Under the pieces are notes generated by a model. That model was not told where the DNA came from. It ran no database searches and saw nothing but the letters and a program-made list of their open reading frames with translations. Below are positions 1-9,801 of a stretch of DNA of 64,000 nt, piece by piece (position 1 is the first letter of the stretch; each line of letters opens with the position of its first letter). Origin of the DNA: Zasmidium citrigriseum (lineage: Eukaryota; Ascomycota; Dothideomycetes; Mycosphaerellales; Mycosphaerellaceae); the NCBI GenBank assembly GCA_002786025.1, contig NHNW01000039.1, positions 1 to 64,000 on the forward strand, written 5' to 3'. The translations under genes and the position numbers were made by a program.

Positions 1-479
1 AAATAGGTATAGACCCTCGAAGTTCCTATATTTATCTAAGGTAGGAAGATATACCCCTTTAGCGATAAGTTCGAGAAGAAGCGATCGATTCTAGTATAAA
101 TTAAAGGACTAGGCTAGGCATTTCGAGCTACTTTAATTATATATTAGAGGAGGAGAAACTCTATTAGATTAATATATAAGGACATAGGCGTTAATTTAAT
201 GTTTTATTATAATATTTATATTCCTACTATATAGGAGATACGTAAAAGAGGACTAAAGATCGCGCTATATAGCTAAATTTAGCTATAGGTACTAACGAGG
301 TAGATAATAGGAAACATAGGTCCTATCGATAAGCTACAAATTTAACGAGAGAAGCTACTAGTACTAGATCCTTAGGGATTAGCTATCTTAATTAGATTCT
401 CGGCTATAAATCGATAGAAGCTCTGCCTAGGTATGTATAACTAGAAACGATACTCCCTCGTAGATAGACTAGTCGTAGA

Positions 480-1890
480 AGGACTCCTTACTCTAATTAT
501 ATATTAGAGGAGGAGGAGGAGGAGGACTAGGCTAGGCTAGGTATTTCGAGCTACTCTAAGGGTATATTAAAGGCTAGAGAGTCGATCTATTCGCCTAAGA
601 TATATTAGAGGATTAGGCTAGAGATTTCGAGCTATATTAGATGTATATACTATAATAGCTAGAGAAGCTATCGATTTGCTCTAAGTATATATTAGAGGGC
701 GTTCGAGGACGGAGCTAGAGAGTTAAAGTCTATCGATTTGCTCTAAATATACGTTAGAGGACGCTAGGGGACTAGCGTTTATTATTAAAGGCTCGAGACT
801 AGACTAGACTAGCTAGACTAGGCTAGAGAGTCGATCGATTTACTCTAAGAATATATTAAAGGACTAGGCTAGAGATTTCGAGCTACTCTAATTATATGTT
901 AGAGGTTAGGTATTCTAGAAGTATAGCTAGCTACTACTACTAGTAGGCTTCGCCTCGAAGTACTCGCGGATCTAAGGGTTTAGCTTAAGTAGAAGTATAA
1001 GGACTTCTACCTATTATAGTCGATAGTCGCCTTAGCCGCCGCGTCGCGAGCTACTAAAGCGCTCTAGTAGGTACTTATTTATTCTAGTAGTATACGTAGT
1101 TAGTAGCTAATAAAGAGTATACGTCGAGATAGATAAGTATAATAGAGAAGGGGGATAGATAGTAGTAGTAGCGTTAGCGGTAGATATATATTATAGCAGG
1201 GCCTAGGTAAGGCTCTAGAAGGTAATACCCGTAGTAGTAGTAGCTAAACTAGCTAGCGGCTCGAAGAAACGTCTAAATTAGAGCGTTAGGTAAAGGGTAC
1301 CCCCTTTAGCTTATATAGAAACGCTATAGAAGGCTAGAAATAGTTTGTGTAACCTATTAGCTATATAGCTATATATATCGAGCTATCTACGAAGAAGAAA
1401 CTTAGAAACGCTAAGTTTAGAGGAGAGCGAGTAACCCGTTATAGCCCGAGGTAGGTTAGAGATTAAAGTTAAAAGGAAAGGAAGACTAGGCTAGAGAATC
1501 GATCGATCTAAGAAGGACTAGGCTAGAGAGTCGATCTATTTACTCTAAGAATATAATATATTAAGGACTAGGCTAGAGAGTCGATTAATACTATACTACT
1601 CTAAGAATATAGAGTAGAGCTACTCTAAGAATATATTATAGGGGGCTAGGGAGTCGATCCGTTTACTCTAAGAAGGATATTAATAGATTTCGAGCTACTC
1701 TAAGAATATAATAGGTTAAGGACTAGGCTAGAGAGTCGATAGGGCTAAATATAATAGGTTAAGGACTAGATAGGAGAGTCGATCGATTTCGAGCTACTCT
1801 AAGAATATAATAGGTTAAGGACTAGGCTAGAGACTCGTTCCTTAAGAGTCGATCAATCCTTTTACTCTTTACTCTAAGAATATATTACTT
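480..1890. repeat. Diverged satellite-like repeats
   Basis: A phrase of roughly 40-60 bases recurs many times with small changes. It contains GGACTAGGCTAGAGAGTCGAT, then ATTTACTCTAAGAATATATTA or a close variant. Clear copies lie near 590-640, 830-900, 1490-1530, 1540-1600 and 1680-1870. Spacing is irregular and copies are truncated, so this is a degenerate tandem or interspersed array and not a CRISPR. Between the two clusters (about 930-1480) the sequence is different and holds no clear copy. Confidence 0.6.
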
Positions 1891-2279
1891 AACCTAGCTA
1901 TAAAGATAACGGCGAATTACGACTCGACGAGGATATATATCTACGACGGCTATATACTACGCTAAGTATATATACGAGGCCTAGAGGAAGGTATATAAAT
2001 AGAAGACGAGAAGTTTAATTAATAATAGATAACCGTAGTAACGGCTAGAATTTATATTAAGCTATATATAGCCGCTCTATCTTCTAATCTAATATCTAGT
2101 CTACGAGTCTATCTCTTACTACCTCGATAGATATACTACCTTTACGACCTAGTTACGCAATCCCTCGTATTCTTTAACTAGGTAGCGATATAGTACTACG
2201 TAGTAGATAGAGACTCCTTCTTAATCGAAGAGTCGAACTTAACGAGGTTCTAGTTTAGTAGCTCGCTAGTAAGGAGGAA

Positions 2280-3130
2280 GCTAGTCGAGCTAGCTTAGTT
2301 AGTATATATAGCCTATAGTCTAATATATATAGTACTAGTAACTAGATTATTAAATTAGTTCTCGTTAGCGAGACTAGCGTAAGGATTAAACTTACGCTCT
2401 TTATAGTACTATATCTCTATAGTTAGTATAACGTATATACGCTACTATCTACTAAACGTAAACGTAATAGGCGGTTTATCCTCTTCGGCGAGATAGGCGT
2501 AGATAAGTCGCTTTATACTAAGGAGGTAGCTAATAGGTACTCGCTCGCGCTTATTATAGACCTCGTCTAGGCTAAGGTATTCGAGGACGCCTTTATCGAT
2601 ACTAGCCTTAATAGTAGTATAGGTGTCCTAATTACTATATTCCTCTAGGTAGGATATAATAGACTTCGTAGGGCGGAGGTAGTAGTCGCCGTTAACTCTC
2701 GAGCCGTTAAGGTCTTAAATAGTTAGAACGATTAGTATTATCTATAATAGATTAGCTTCTTCTTTAAAGCGACTAGACTAGGGTACCTACTACGAATATA
2801 GCGAATACGAACGAGGTTAGGAAGTAATTACTTAGAGACGCTAAGATAGTAGAAGAGAGCTTTAATCGAGTAGCGACGACGGCGCGGATAGTACGGTAGT
2901 ACTAGTATACGTTTTACGACCGTATTAACGAGAGCGAGTACGTAATAGGAGAGTAGTAGTAGTAGTAGTAATAGGGTAGTAGGTAGGTAGAGGAATAAAG
3001 GTAGTATAAGAGGCGGCTTTAAAGCTACTACGCGGCGGCCGCTCTCGATTTATATTAATACTACTAAAGGAAGGAGCGATATTAAAAGCGTAGTTATAAA
3101 CGCCGCGCCTTCCTCGTTTACTACGTAATA
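2280..3130 (+). pseudogene. Decayed reading frame in RIP block (unrecognised)
   Basis: In the frame whose codons start at positions divisible by three, a protein-like reading runs through this stretch, with a stop-free run of nearly 50 codons around 2427-2568. The stops are TAG or TAA and would be glutamine codons before RIP. TGA cannot occur where TG is depleted, so the absence of TGA is not evidence by itself. A run of TAG codons near 2950-2970 looks like a former polyglutamine tract. I do not recognise the protein. It may be the body of the repeat's transposase or another element-encoded protein. Confidence 0.3.
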
Positions 3131-3345
3131 ACGTAAACCCGTACGCTACTACCTTACCTTTAAATATTCCTTATTACTACCGCTAACTCTCTCCTCCTTA
3201 ACGATAACTACCTACCTACTACCCCTCTCGTCGTCGCCTTCCGCTCGCTCGCTTCGCTTTCTCTTCCGTTACTATTATAGTATTAATAATCGTACGTTAC
3301 GCTCGTATTCTCTACCGCTTTATATACTAACCTATATATATAGCT

Positions 3346-3960
3346 ATGTCTCGCCTAATACCTACTAGTATAGAGCTTCCTATAACTCCTAATCGTAAGT
3401 AGCTATAGTTAGCTCCTAGTAGCCGCGGTTCTAGTAAGCGTAAGGCCTCTAACGATAGCGCTAGCGGTCCTTCTAAGAAGTATAGTAAGAAGACTATCGT
3501 TACTAGTAATACGATCGATCTTAAGTAGTAAGAGTACTAGGTATAGATACTTCTTAATAGCTACTTTAACTCTTCGCTAATATAATATAATAGATTAATA
3601 TTACTATAATCTACGTATTAGACTAGGATAACAAAGTCTAGTACCTTAGCGTCTAAGGCCGCCTAGTTACTACTAAGACGGATAATACTAACCTAGTTAT
3701 TATCTTCTAGTTTACTAACCTTACGTATACGAGCCTAGACCTCGTCGCGATATAGTATCTTCTTCTAGTAGCGAACGACTTTAGCGATACGCCTTAGAGT
3801 AGTATTATCTAGGTCGGAAAAGATTAGCGGCTCGCTCCTCTTAGTACTAGCGACGGCGCGTAGACTACTATCTAGCGTAAGTAGAAGTTTATCGAGCTCT
3901 AGTAGGAGGCCTATAAAGGCCTAGATTAGGATATACTTTAATCGAGTTATATAGTAGCTT
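3346..3960 (+). pseudogene. Decayed element ORF starting at a surviving ATG
   Basis: One of the few TG dinucleotides in the block is in an ATG at 3346. It opens a Ser/Lys/Pro-rich reading frame interrupted first at codons 19 and 21 by TAG, then open for about 40 codons before further TAG/TAA stops. A serine- and lysine-rich N-terminus is common in fungal transposon proteins, but no catalytic motif is visible, so the element class cannot be named. The frame is clearly not functional. Confidence 0.3.
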
Positions 3961-4138
3961 AGATTCTATAAGCGTTTAGCGCTACGGCCTTAAATTAGAT
4001 GGTTTTAATAGATAGAGAGCTAGTATAGGCAATTAAGAGTATAGGAAATCGAGACGTTATGCTTCTACGCTTTTAATTTTGTCTTTATACTATCTTAAAC
4101 GTAACGCTAAAGCTAGCTAGTAGCATACTAGCGCTGTT

Positions 4139-4180
4139 AATATCACGCTAAGAATATCACGCTAAGAATATCACGCTGAG
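4139..4180 (+). repeat. Three tandem copies of a 14-bp unit
   Basis: The unit AATATCACGCTAAG occurs three times in a row, the last copy with one change (CTGAG). It sits exactly where the RIP-mutated block gives way to normal sequence, so it may be a terminal repeat of the element or a scar of its insertion. Confidence 0.7.
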
Positions 4181-4719
4181 CCAATCGTTCGAGGATTGCG
4201 GAAATTGGAAAGTCCGTGCGTTACTTTTTGCAAAGGTTGGCCAGGTTGAACGTTTGAGCCGCTGGGCTTGACGCAATTTCACATGCTCGCTGCAGCTCTT
4301 CACCCCCATCAGCTACTGCTCGATCTGGAAGTACGTTTTGTCCGTTCCAGGAGCTTCTCGTGCGATCATCTCTCCAGAGCAACCGACCAACTGCCTCGAC
4401 CGCCGCTGTGCTGTTCAAGACAATCAGCAAGACGCGAACATGTCTTCGAACAATGGAAAGGCTCTACGCTCGAGCTTTCTGGACAACAGATGAATGTTGT
4501 TCCAGGCCCTCCCAGCTGCTTGTCATGTCGCCCATAGAGGTTTGTTGCATTGTTTCTCTTGCGTTCCTGCGTGTCTTCTCTGTTTCGCAGGTATTTGTCT
4601 TCTGCTACCTTTGAGAAAGGACAGGATGTTTCCTCATCGACAATCTGAACCACTAACACATAGCCCCAAAATATGATAATAATAGGTGAAGAGCCACTCC
4701 ACGCTGTCCAGCAGCACTC
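4181..4719. other. Intergenic, no gene seen
   Basis: Normal base composition resumes here. Short overlapping reading frames on both strands do not look coding. It presumably holds the promoter of the gene at 4720. Confidence 0.5.
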
Positions 4720-7446
4720 ATGTCCACCGATTTCAGCGGGTTTTCTAAATACAGTTCCCCATCAGACCTGTACTCTCCCCAGAATCAACGGCAGTCGACG
4801 ATGGAGACTTTCAACGAAGTCAACACGCCTACTCCACAGCTGCAAGACCTGTCCCTCTCCGACGAGGTTTCAACAACAGACGAAGCCAAAGTCCAAGTCA
4901 TCATCCTTTATCACTGTTCGGATCCAGAAGGAGCTAACATCAATGAATGGAAGCCAAGTGTGCGCGAAGCCGATCTCCACGAAACAGAAGACGCTTTCAC
5001 TGGAGCATTGCGAGGACTGCTGAGTACAAAGTTGTTCGAGCAACGGCAACTCGTCGAACATTTGAAGCTATCAAAGAAAGAAATGCACTTGCACCCAGCC
5101 ATCGACTTTGGAGACTGGAGGAACATCTACTTGGAACCAAGTACTCACGGGAAGTTCAACTTTGAGCTTGTCAGCGATCTCTTCTCCGGTGACGGAGACG
5201 ACCTTGTTGTTATTGTCATGGCAGAAGTCATCATCGCTCCACTGGGCACAGAGGCTGGCACATTCATGAGACCCAACCATGATGACTACTTTACTTTTGG
5301 ATGGTGTTCAGTCCGCGACGAAGCACACTTCAAAGTTCGAGACAGCAAGCCACTGGAAGGCGCTCGCATCCATTACTTGGCCAAATGCAAAGATAACAAC
5401 CTCGAGCCATGTATCGTGGAATATTGGCCTATGAATGGTCGCTTTCTGGGCGATATACAAGACAGGAAGGTCTTGGAACGATTTGAGCCACCGCCTCACC
5501 CATTCAAGGGGTTTGATCAACAGGATCCGATGGAACTCGAACAAGCCATTCGAGAGAAAATCAAGAATTGGGGTTCGTGGAGACAATCAGGATTCGAACA
5601 GTGTAGGCGATGGGTGCCGGAGGTACCCAAGCTGAGTTTTCAACCTCACAACTCAACGCGGAGTCTGCATTTGAACAAGCACACAATCATGCCAGTTGCA
5701 GTACGCTTCGTCAATCGAATGGGCTTAGATGTCGTCTTGCCTCGCACCATGTGGATGGAGGCCAAAAAGCCCAGACGCCCGTCAGATACCTGCAAGGATG
5801 TGCGCGACTTCCTTCGGCGGAACTCTGACAATGATGAAGACTGCAAGGACTTAGCACTGCTCTTCTCTGACGACATTAAGGATGACTGGAGCATCGATTT
5901 CTGGGTCATGCCTCAAGGTGAACAAAAGCTACGCCTCTGGTGGCAGGGCAGTCTTGACCAATTCCTGAGAGATGAAGACATCAGACAGAAGGACTTTCGG
6001 CTATACATGGAAGCTCATCTTGTGCCTGTCAACGGCGATGACGACGAAAATACGGGCAAAGTGTCAGCACCCGACGAGGGGCATGTTGAAAAGACAGGGC
6101 ATGGAGGATCTAGAGGTTTCACCAACCCTCTCAACCCTGAGAAGCATGGAAAGACTGGAAACGCCAAGAACAAAGACGACGGTGGCGACGAAGAAGATGG
6201 CCCACTTCGGCAATATGGCGATCCAGAGGATCTTTACGAAGGCAAATTCAAAGTCGCAATCACGTTCCACTTTATCAACATTCCGCACTCTTGGCCATCG
6301 CAGGATACATCAGTAGAGCTTCACGAAACAGTTCAAGAACTTTCCGAAGCTGTGAGGAAGCAGTTCGACAAAGGCCTGGACTCCGATCACGAGTTGTTTG
6401 AGGAAATTGAGCAGAAAGGATGGCACATGCACACGACTTACCACGTTGTCTTCCCACCGCATGAAGAGACGGCGGATGAGAGGAACAATTATGTGAGCGA
6501 AGAACTGGGACAGCTTCGCATCGAGCATCTTCAAGACCTCTTCACCACACGCGGCATCTTGAAGAAGAAGCGAGCTCCGACTATACCCGTTCGAGTTCGC
6601 ATTGAGATGAAAGATCACAAAACAAAGGAAGAGCCGCACTACAGATACCATCGCTACGGAACTCTACCTTTGCCAGAGGTTGCTGAGGCAGGAACAATAG
6701 AGTCGAGCCACTTGCCTCTAAGACAAGCCCTGCTCGCCCGTTACAAAGCATCAGATCCGAGTTCTTGGGTGCCCATTAAGGCCACTTTTCGAAAAATCAA
6801 TGGCACCCTGATTGGGCGTGTGCCAGGAGCAGACGAGATCGACCTCATCCCTGAACGAGACCTCTTTCCCAAGCAAGCTAAGCCCGTGCAGAGGTACACC
6901 AGTGTGCTCGCGCATCGCACGAAGGACTACATCGACCTGAACATCCGACAAGCAGCACATCAGCTCACGCACGAGCCAAGCGTTCCAGTACTGCCGAATC
7001 TCAGCTTTCTACCGTTCCAAGGAGGCAAGAACCATGTCTCCAAAAATGCAGAAATCGAAGAAATCCATTTGGCCATCCGCATTGAACATCATCTTCACGA
7101 TCTTTTGGGAGGACATCCACTTTCAGTGCCGAGGGAAGTGCTTTTGAAAGTCAAGCCGGGCACTAATACATTCGAAGAGGTTCAAGAGACTTTGATGAAG
7201 CGTCTGCAGAAACCCATCCCCAACCAACCCCAACCCGAGTATATCCCGGACATTCAGTTCCGCAAGAATATCAGCAAGAAGTGGAAAATGGACTTCTGGG
7301 TTCTGCCACAAGCTGACACCACGATGAAGCTGCGTCGTTTTCGACAAGGCGGCGCTATATTGGAGGAGTTCCTCGACCAGACCATGGTGAAGGATGGGAA
7401 CATCAGGCTCTACATGGAAGTTCACTTGGTCCCGATCAAGTCGTAA
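4720..7446 (+). CDS. Unrecognised two-module protein (tandem paralogue A)
   Basis: This is a 908-residue intronless protein of unknown function, acidic and without a signal peptide or membrane segment. It is an internal duplication. Residues about 57-437 and 509-907 align with each other: each begins with a beta-strand-like hydrophobic stretch (KVQVIIL / KVAITF), has a central block ending in KLSFQP / NLSFLP followed by a conserved hydrophobic strand, and closes with FWV(M/L)PQ and LYMExHLVP (394-436 and 859-906). An acidic, glycine-rich linker (about 438-508) joins them. The gene at 7639 carries a third copy, so the pair is a tandem family of one repeated module of about 400 residues. The first in-frame ATG is at 4720; a second at 4801 (codon 28) has a better -3 base. 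I recognise no known domain. Confidence 0.85.
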   Translation: MSTDFSGFSKYSSPSDLYSPQNQRQSTMETFNEVNTPTPQLQDLSLSDEVSTTDEAKVQVIILYHCSDPEGANINEWKPSVREADLHETEDAFTGALRGLLSTKLFEQRQLVEHLKLSKKEMHLHPAIDFGDWRNIYLEPSTHGKFNFELVSDLFSGDGDDLVVIVMAEVIIAPLGTEAGTFMRPNHDDYFTFGWCSVRDEAHFKVRDSKPLEGARIHYLAKCKDNNLEPCIVEYWPMNGRFLGDIQDRKVLERFEPPPHPFKGFDQQDPMELEQAIREKIKNWGSWRQSGFEQCRRWVPEVPKLSFQPHNSTRSLHLNKHTIMPVAVRFVNRMGLDVVLPRTMWMEAKKPRRPSDTCKDVRDFLRRNSDNDEDCKDLALLFSDDIKDDWSIDFWVMPQGEQKLRLWWQGSLDQFLRDEDIRQKDFRLYMEAHLVPVNGDDDENTGKVSAPDEGHVEKTGHGGSRGFTNPLNPEKHGKTGNAKNKDDGGDEEDGPLRQYGDPEDLYEGKFKVAITFHFINIPHSWPSQDTSVELHETVQELSEAVRKQFDKGLDSDHELFEEIEQKGWHMHTTYHVVFPPHEETADERNNYVSEELGQLRIEHLQDLFTTRGILKKKRAPTIPVRVRIEMKDHKTKEEPHYRYHRYGTLPLPEVAEAGTIESSHLPLRQALLARYKASDPSSWVPIKATFRKINGTLIGRVPGADEIDLIPERDLFPKQAKPVQRYTSVLAHRTKDYIDLNIRQAAHQLTHEPSVPVLPNLSFLPFQGGKNHVSKNAEIEEIHLAIRIEHHLHDLLGGHPLSVPREVLLKVKPGTNTFEEVQETLMKRLQKPIPNQPQPEYIPDIQFRKNISKKWKMDFWVLPQADTTMKLRRFRQGGAILEEFLDQTMVKDGNIRLYMEVHLVPIKS

Positions 7447-7638
7447 GGCATATCGAAAGCGTGAGTGGATCTCGATTCTGACCCTTTTGGCGTTTGATCC
7501 CGTTCCGCTGCAGCTCGAGCAAACAACACATGCATGTCTTGGCCATAGCTTTTTTGTTTCTCCCGTCTCACTCTCGTCTTTCACCACAACAGCAATCATT
7601 CCAAGCAGCATATCTCTCTGTACTTTCTCGTTCTTACC

Positions 7639-9258
7639 ATGGCGGAAGATATGGGTTGCCTCAAGAAAGCCGTCGGTTTCACCGAAGGCACCATCAAACG
7701 CTGGTTCGCTGCACGTTCGCCCAAGCCAAACGATCAACAAACGGAAGATGTCGACGAACCAACAACGCCTGTTCGAACGGAACAGCAGCAGCAATATCCT
7801 CAATCTCCCTCTGCTCCCCAGCGAAAGGCTTCGAAAGCAATTGACTTGTCCAGTCAATTAGACTCAACACCATCCATCCGCATTGAGGATTCTCACACTC
7901 CACCTGGTTCTCCGAAAATTGGCTCAGAGAACTCACTCGACAATGTCAAAGCTCTTTTGAGAGACAGAGGATTCACACTCCCGGCTCAAGAGGATCCGCT
8001 CATCACCATCAATGATCCCGCAGTCGTTTCTCTGACCTTTGTTCACGACGACTCCTTCGAGATCGCCCGAAAACAGATCAGCCTTGACGCCTCTCCAGCA
8101 GACTTATCAACTCTCATCGGCCAACTGTGCTTCGAATGGCGACGATCTCACGCAGAATACATGCGAAGCCTCCAAGCCCGCAACCAAGGCGTACACATGG
8201 TCTCCAAAATCCACTTCCAAGACCACCGCGACAACTACGTCTCCGGCGACCAACACGGCATCAATCGCTTCGACACCCTCCGAGACTTCTTCGAGGACGA
8301 AGAACTCAACTTCCTCCCTCTCACCGGCGACCTTCCAATCATCCCCCACCTCGTCACCATAACCGTCATCGACCTCGCATCCATCGATCCCAACCCGCCA
8401 AAACCCCTCTCCCAACTCTCTCATCACCGCATCGCCCGCTGGGCCATCGCGCCATCTCCAGCCAGCCCAAAGGCCCACGAACCCCTCTCCCAAGGCGTCT
8501 ACGTCCGCTACGACAAATCCAACCGGACGCTGCACCCCTCCTTCCACGAGATCCGCGAACGCAAAATCAACGGCGTTTCCATCGGCTCCTTCAGCAACAC
8601 AACACCCCTCTTCAAACTTCCCCGCCAAGAAACCCTCGAACCGCAATACAGCGACTGCGATCTCAGGAATCTGGCAGTAGTCCACAAACTGATCAAGCGA
8701 AACGTAATGTGGAACATGATGAAAGGAAAAGAAGATACCGACATCCCACGTCTACCGCGCCTGACCTTTCGCGAGCTGGATAAAGACCAAGTCAACACGC
8801 ACAAAATCTCCAACGAGAAGATCCACCTCGCAATCCGCCTCGTCAACGGTATAAAACCCCTCCATGGCATCCACCTCCCAACCAACATCCTCATGACCGT
8901 GCAACCCGGGCACAAAACCGCCGAAGTCATCAAATCCACTTTGTACGAAGAACTCTGGAAATACGCCAACCATTTTCAGTTCGACATCACCGGCATCAAG
9001 CTCTTGTACCATGAGAAGAAGGCTGAGGATAGGACGACGGAAGCTTTCTGGGGTGGCCATCGAATGGATCTTTGGGTTTTGCCGCAGAAGAGCGATACGA
9101 TGTATTTGTTTGAGAAGGGGAGTTTGAAGTGGTTTTTGGATAATGAGTGTGTGGATGAGGGGAATCGGAGATTGTATGTTGAGGCGTGGATTTTGCCTGG
9201 TGGTGGACAGGAGGAGGGGGATTTGGTGGAGGTGCAGTGGGGAAGTGATAGTGATTGA
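7639..9258 (+). CDS. Unrecognised single-module protein (tandem paralogue B)
   Basis: This 539-residue intronless protein lies 192 nt downstream of its paralogue on the same strand. After a Gln/Pro/Ser-rich N-terminus of about 110 residues it carries one copy of the module seen twice next door: an opening hydrophobic strand (VVSLTFV), the LPRLTF...IHLAIRLVNG block, and the closing DLWVLPQ...LYVEAWILPGG block. The N-terminus (KAVGFTEGTIKRWFA, near residue 10) could form a short helix of the helix-turn-helix kind, but this is weak. Codon use in the middle is C-rich at third positions compared with the rest. Function is unknown. The start is a good ACCATGG context at 7639. Confidence 0.85.
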   Translation: MAEDMGCLKKAVGFTEGTIKRWFAARSPKPNDQQTEDVDEPTTPVRTEQQQQYPQSPSAPQRKASKAIDLSSQLDSTPSIRIEDSHTPPGSPKIGSENSLDNVKALLRDRGFTLPAQEDPLITINDPAVVSLTFVHDDSFEIARKQISLDASPADLSTLIGQLCFEWRRSHAEYMRSLQARNQGVHMVSKIHFQDHRDNYVSGDQHGINRFDTLRDFFEDEELNFLPLTGDLPIIPHLVTITVIDLASIDPNPPKPLSQLSHHRIARWAIAPSPASPKAHEPLSQGVYVRYDKSNRTLHPSFHEIRERKINGVSIGSFSNTTPLFKLPRQETLEPQYSDCDLRNLAVVHKLIKRNVMWNMMKGKEDTDIPRLPRLTFRELDKDQVNTHKISNEKIHLAIRLVNGIKPLHGIHLPTNILMTVQPGHKTAEVIKSTLYEELWKYANHFQFDITGIKLLYHEKKAEDRTTEAFWGGHRMDLWVLPQKSDTMYLFEKGSLKWFLDNECVDEGNRRLYVEAWILPGGGQEEGDLVEVQWGSDSD

Positions 9259-9737
9259 AGGGGACGGCATTTGAGGCGAGGGATCTGAAAGATGTTGTGT
9301 ATGAGAGGAAGTCTGCGACGCAGCCGTTTGGGACACGGATGTGACAGCCTTACCAACCAGTCAGATCATACAGCCTTGCCGAAGGAGCGTCAGACTCGGA
9401 CTTCGAAAAGGCTTGAGTAGCGACCAACGCGAGCTCAAGTACCTCTATAGGGCTCGTAGGAGCGCAATCGCGACCGCTTGCGGTAAGATGGATGACTACA
9501 ATGTATAATGTTCGCACGTGGCTTACACGTTGAGGTGAGCGTTTTCCATTCGCGGCATACCGCCCATGTGAACCAACATCGCCGTGCAGATCCGGGTGCT
9601 TGATGCTCCTTCGTCTTCGCTGTGCGAACGCCGTCTTCTGTGTAGTGACAAGACTACCAATGTCTGGGCAATGCGGTCTGCAGCTAGCATTCAAAGCCGC
9701 CTCTGGCGAGACTATTGAAGCATCAGCCCATGCCATG
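9259..9737. other. Intergenic, no gene seen
   Basis: It lies between paralogue B and the secreted-protein gene. Only short overlapping frames are present. The right end is the promoter of the next gene. Confidence 0.5.
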
Positions 9738-9745
9738 TATTTAAG
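9738..9745 (+). promoter_or_regulatory. TATA-like box (TATTTAAG)
   Basis: TATTTAAG lies 57 nt before the first codon that fits the signal peptide of the downstream gene, followed by a pyrimidine-rich leader. This spacing argues that 9802-9804 really is the translation start region and that no upstream exon is missing. Confidence 0.4.
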
Positions 9746-9801
9746 ACGCAGCCCTCTTCAGCTCTCTCCCCAAAGCCAGACCTCGTCCAAAGCCAGCCAA
9801 G

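Larger units (their letters stand above)
1..4138. mobile_element. RIP-degenerated repeat block
   Basis: This AT-rich stretch has almost no CA or TG dinucleotides. By eye I find only about fifteen in the first 3.9 kb, where several hundred would be expected, while TA is in great excess and CG is still common (for example around 61-100 and 3040-3060). That is the signature of repeat-induced point mutation, which converts CpA to TpA on both strands of duplicated DNA in Pezizomycotina. It is not the pattern of cytosine deamination at CpG. The block contains satellite-like repeats and remnants of reading frames described separately. CA and TG return between about 4000 and 4140, where ordinary genomic sequence starts. 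The left end lies outside the window, so element type and full length are unknown. Confidence 0.85.

Noticed and set aside
480..1890. CRISPR-like array of repeats
   Set aside because: Spacing is irregular, repeats are diverged, and the sequence is RIP-mutated eukaryotic DNA; CRISPR arrays are not expected here.
7123..7857. 244-codon minus-strand ORF spanning the gap between the two paralogues
   Set aside because: It is antisense to the 3' end of paralogue A and the 5' end of paralogue B and has no features of its own.
8107..9356. Several minus-strand ORFs opposite paralogue B
   Set aside because: They are mirror frames of the C-rich third positions of the real plus-strand gene.
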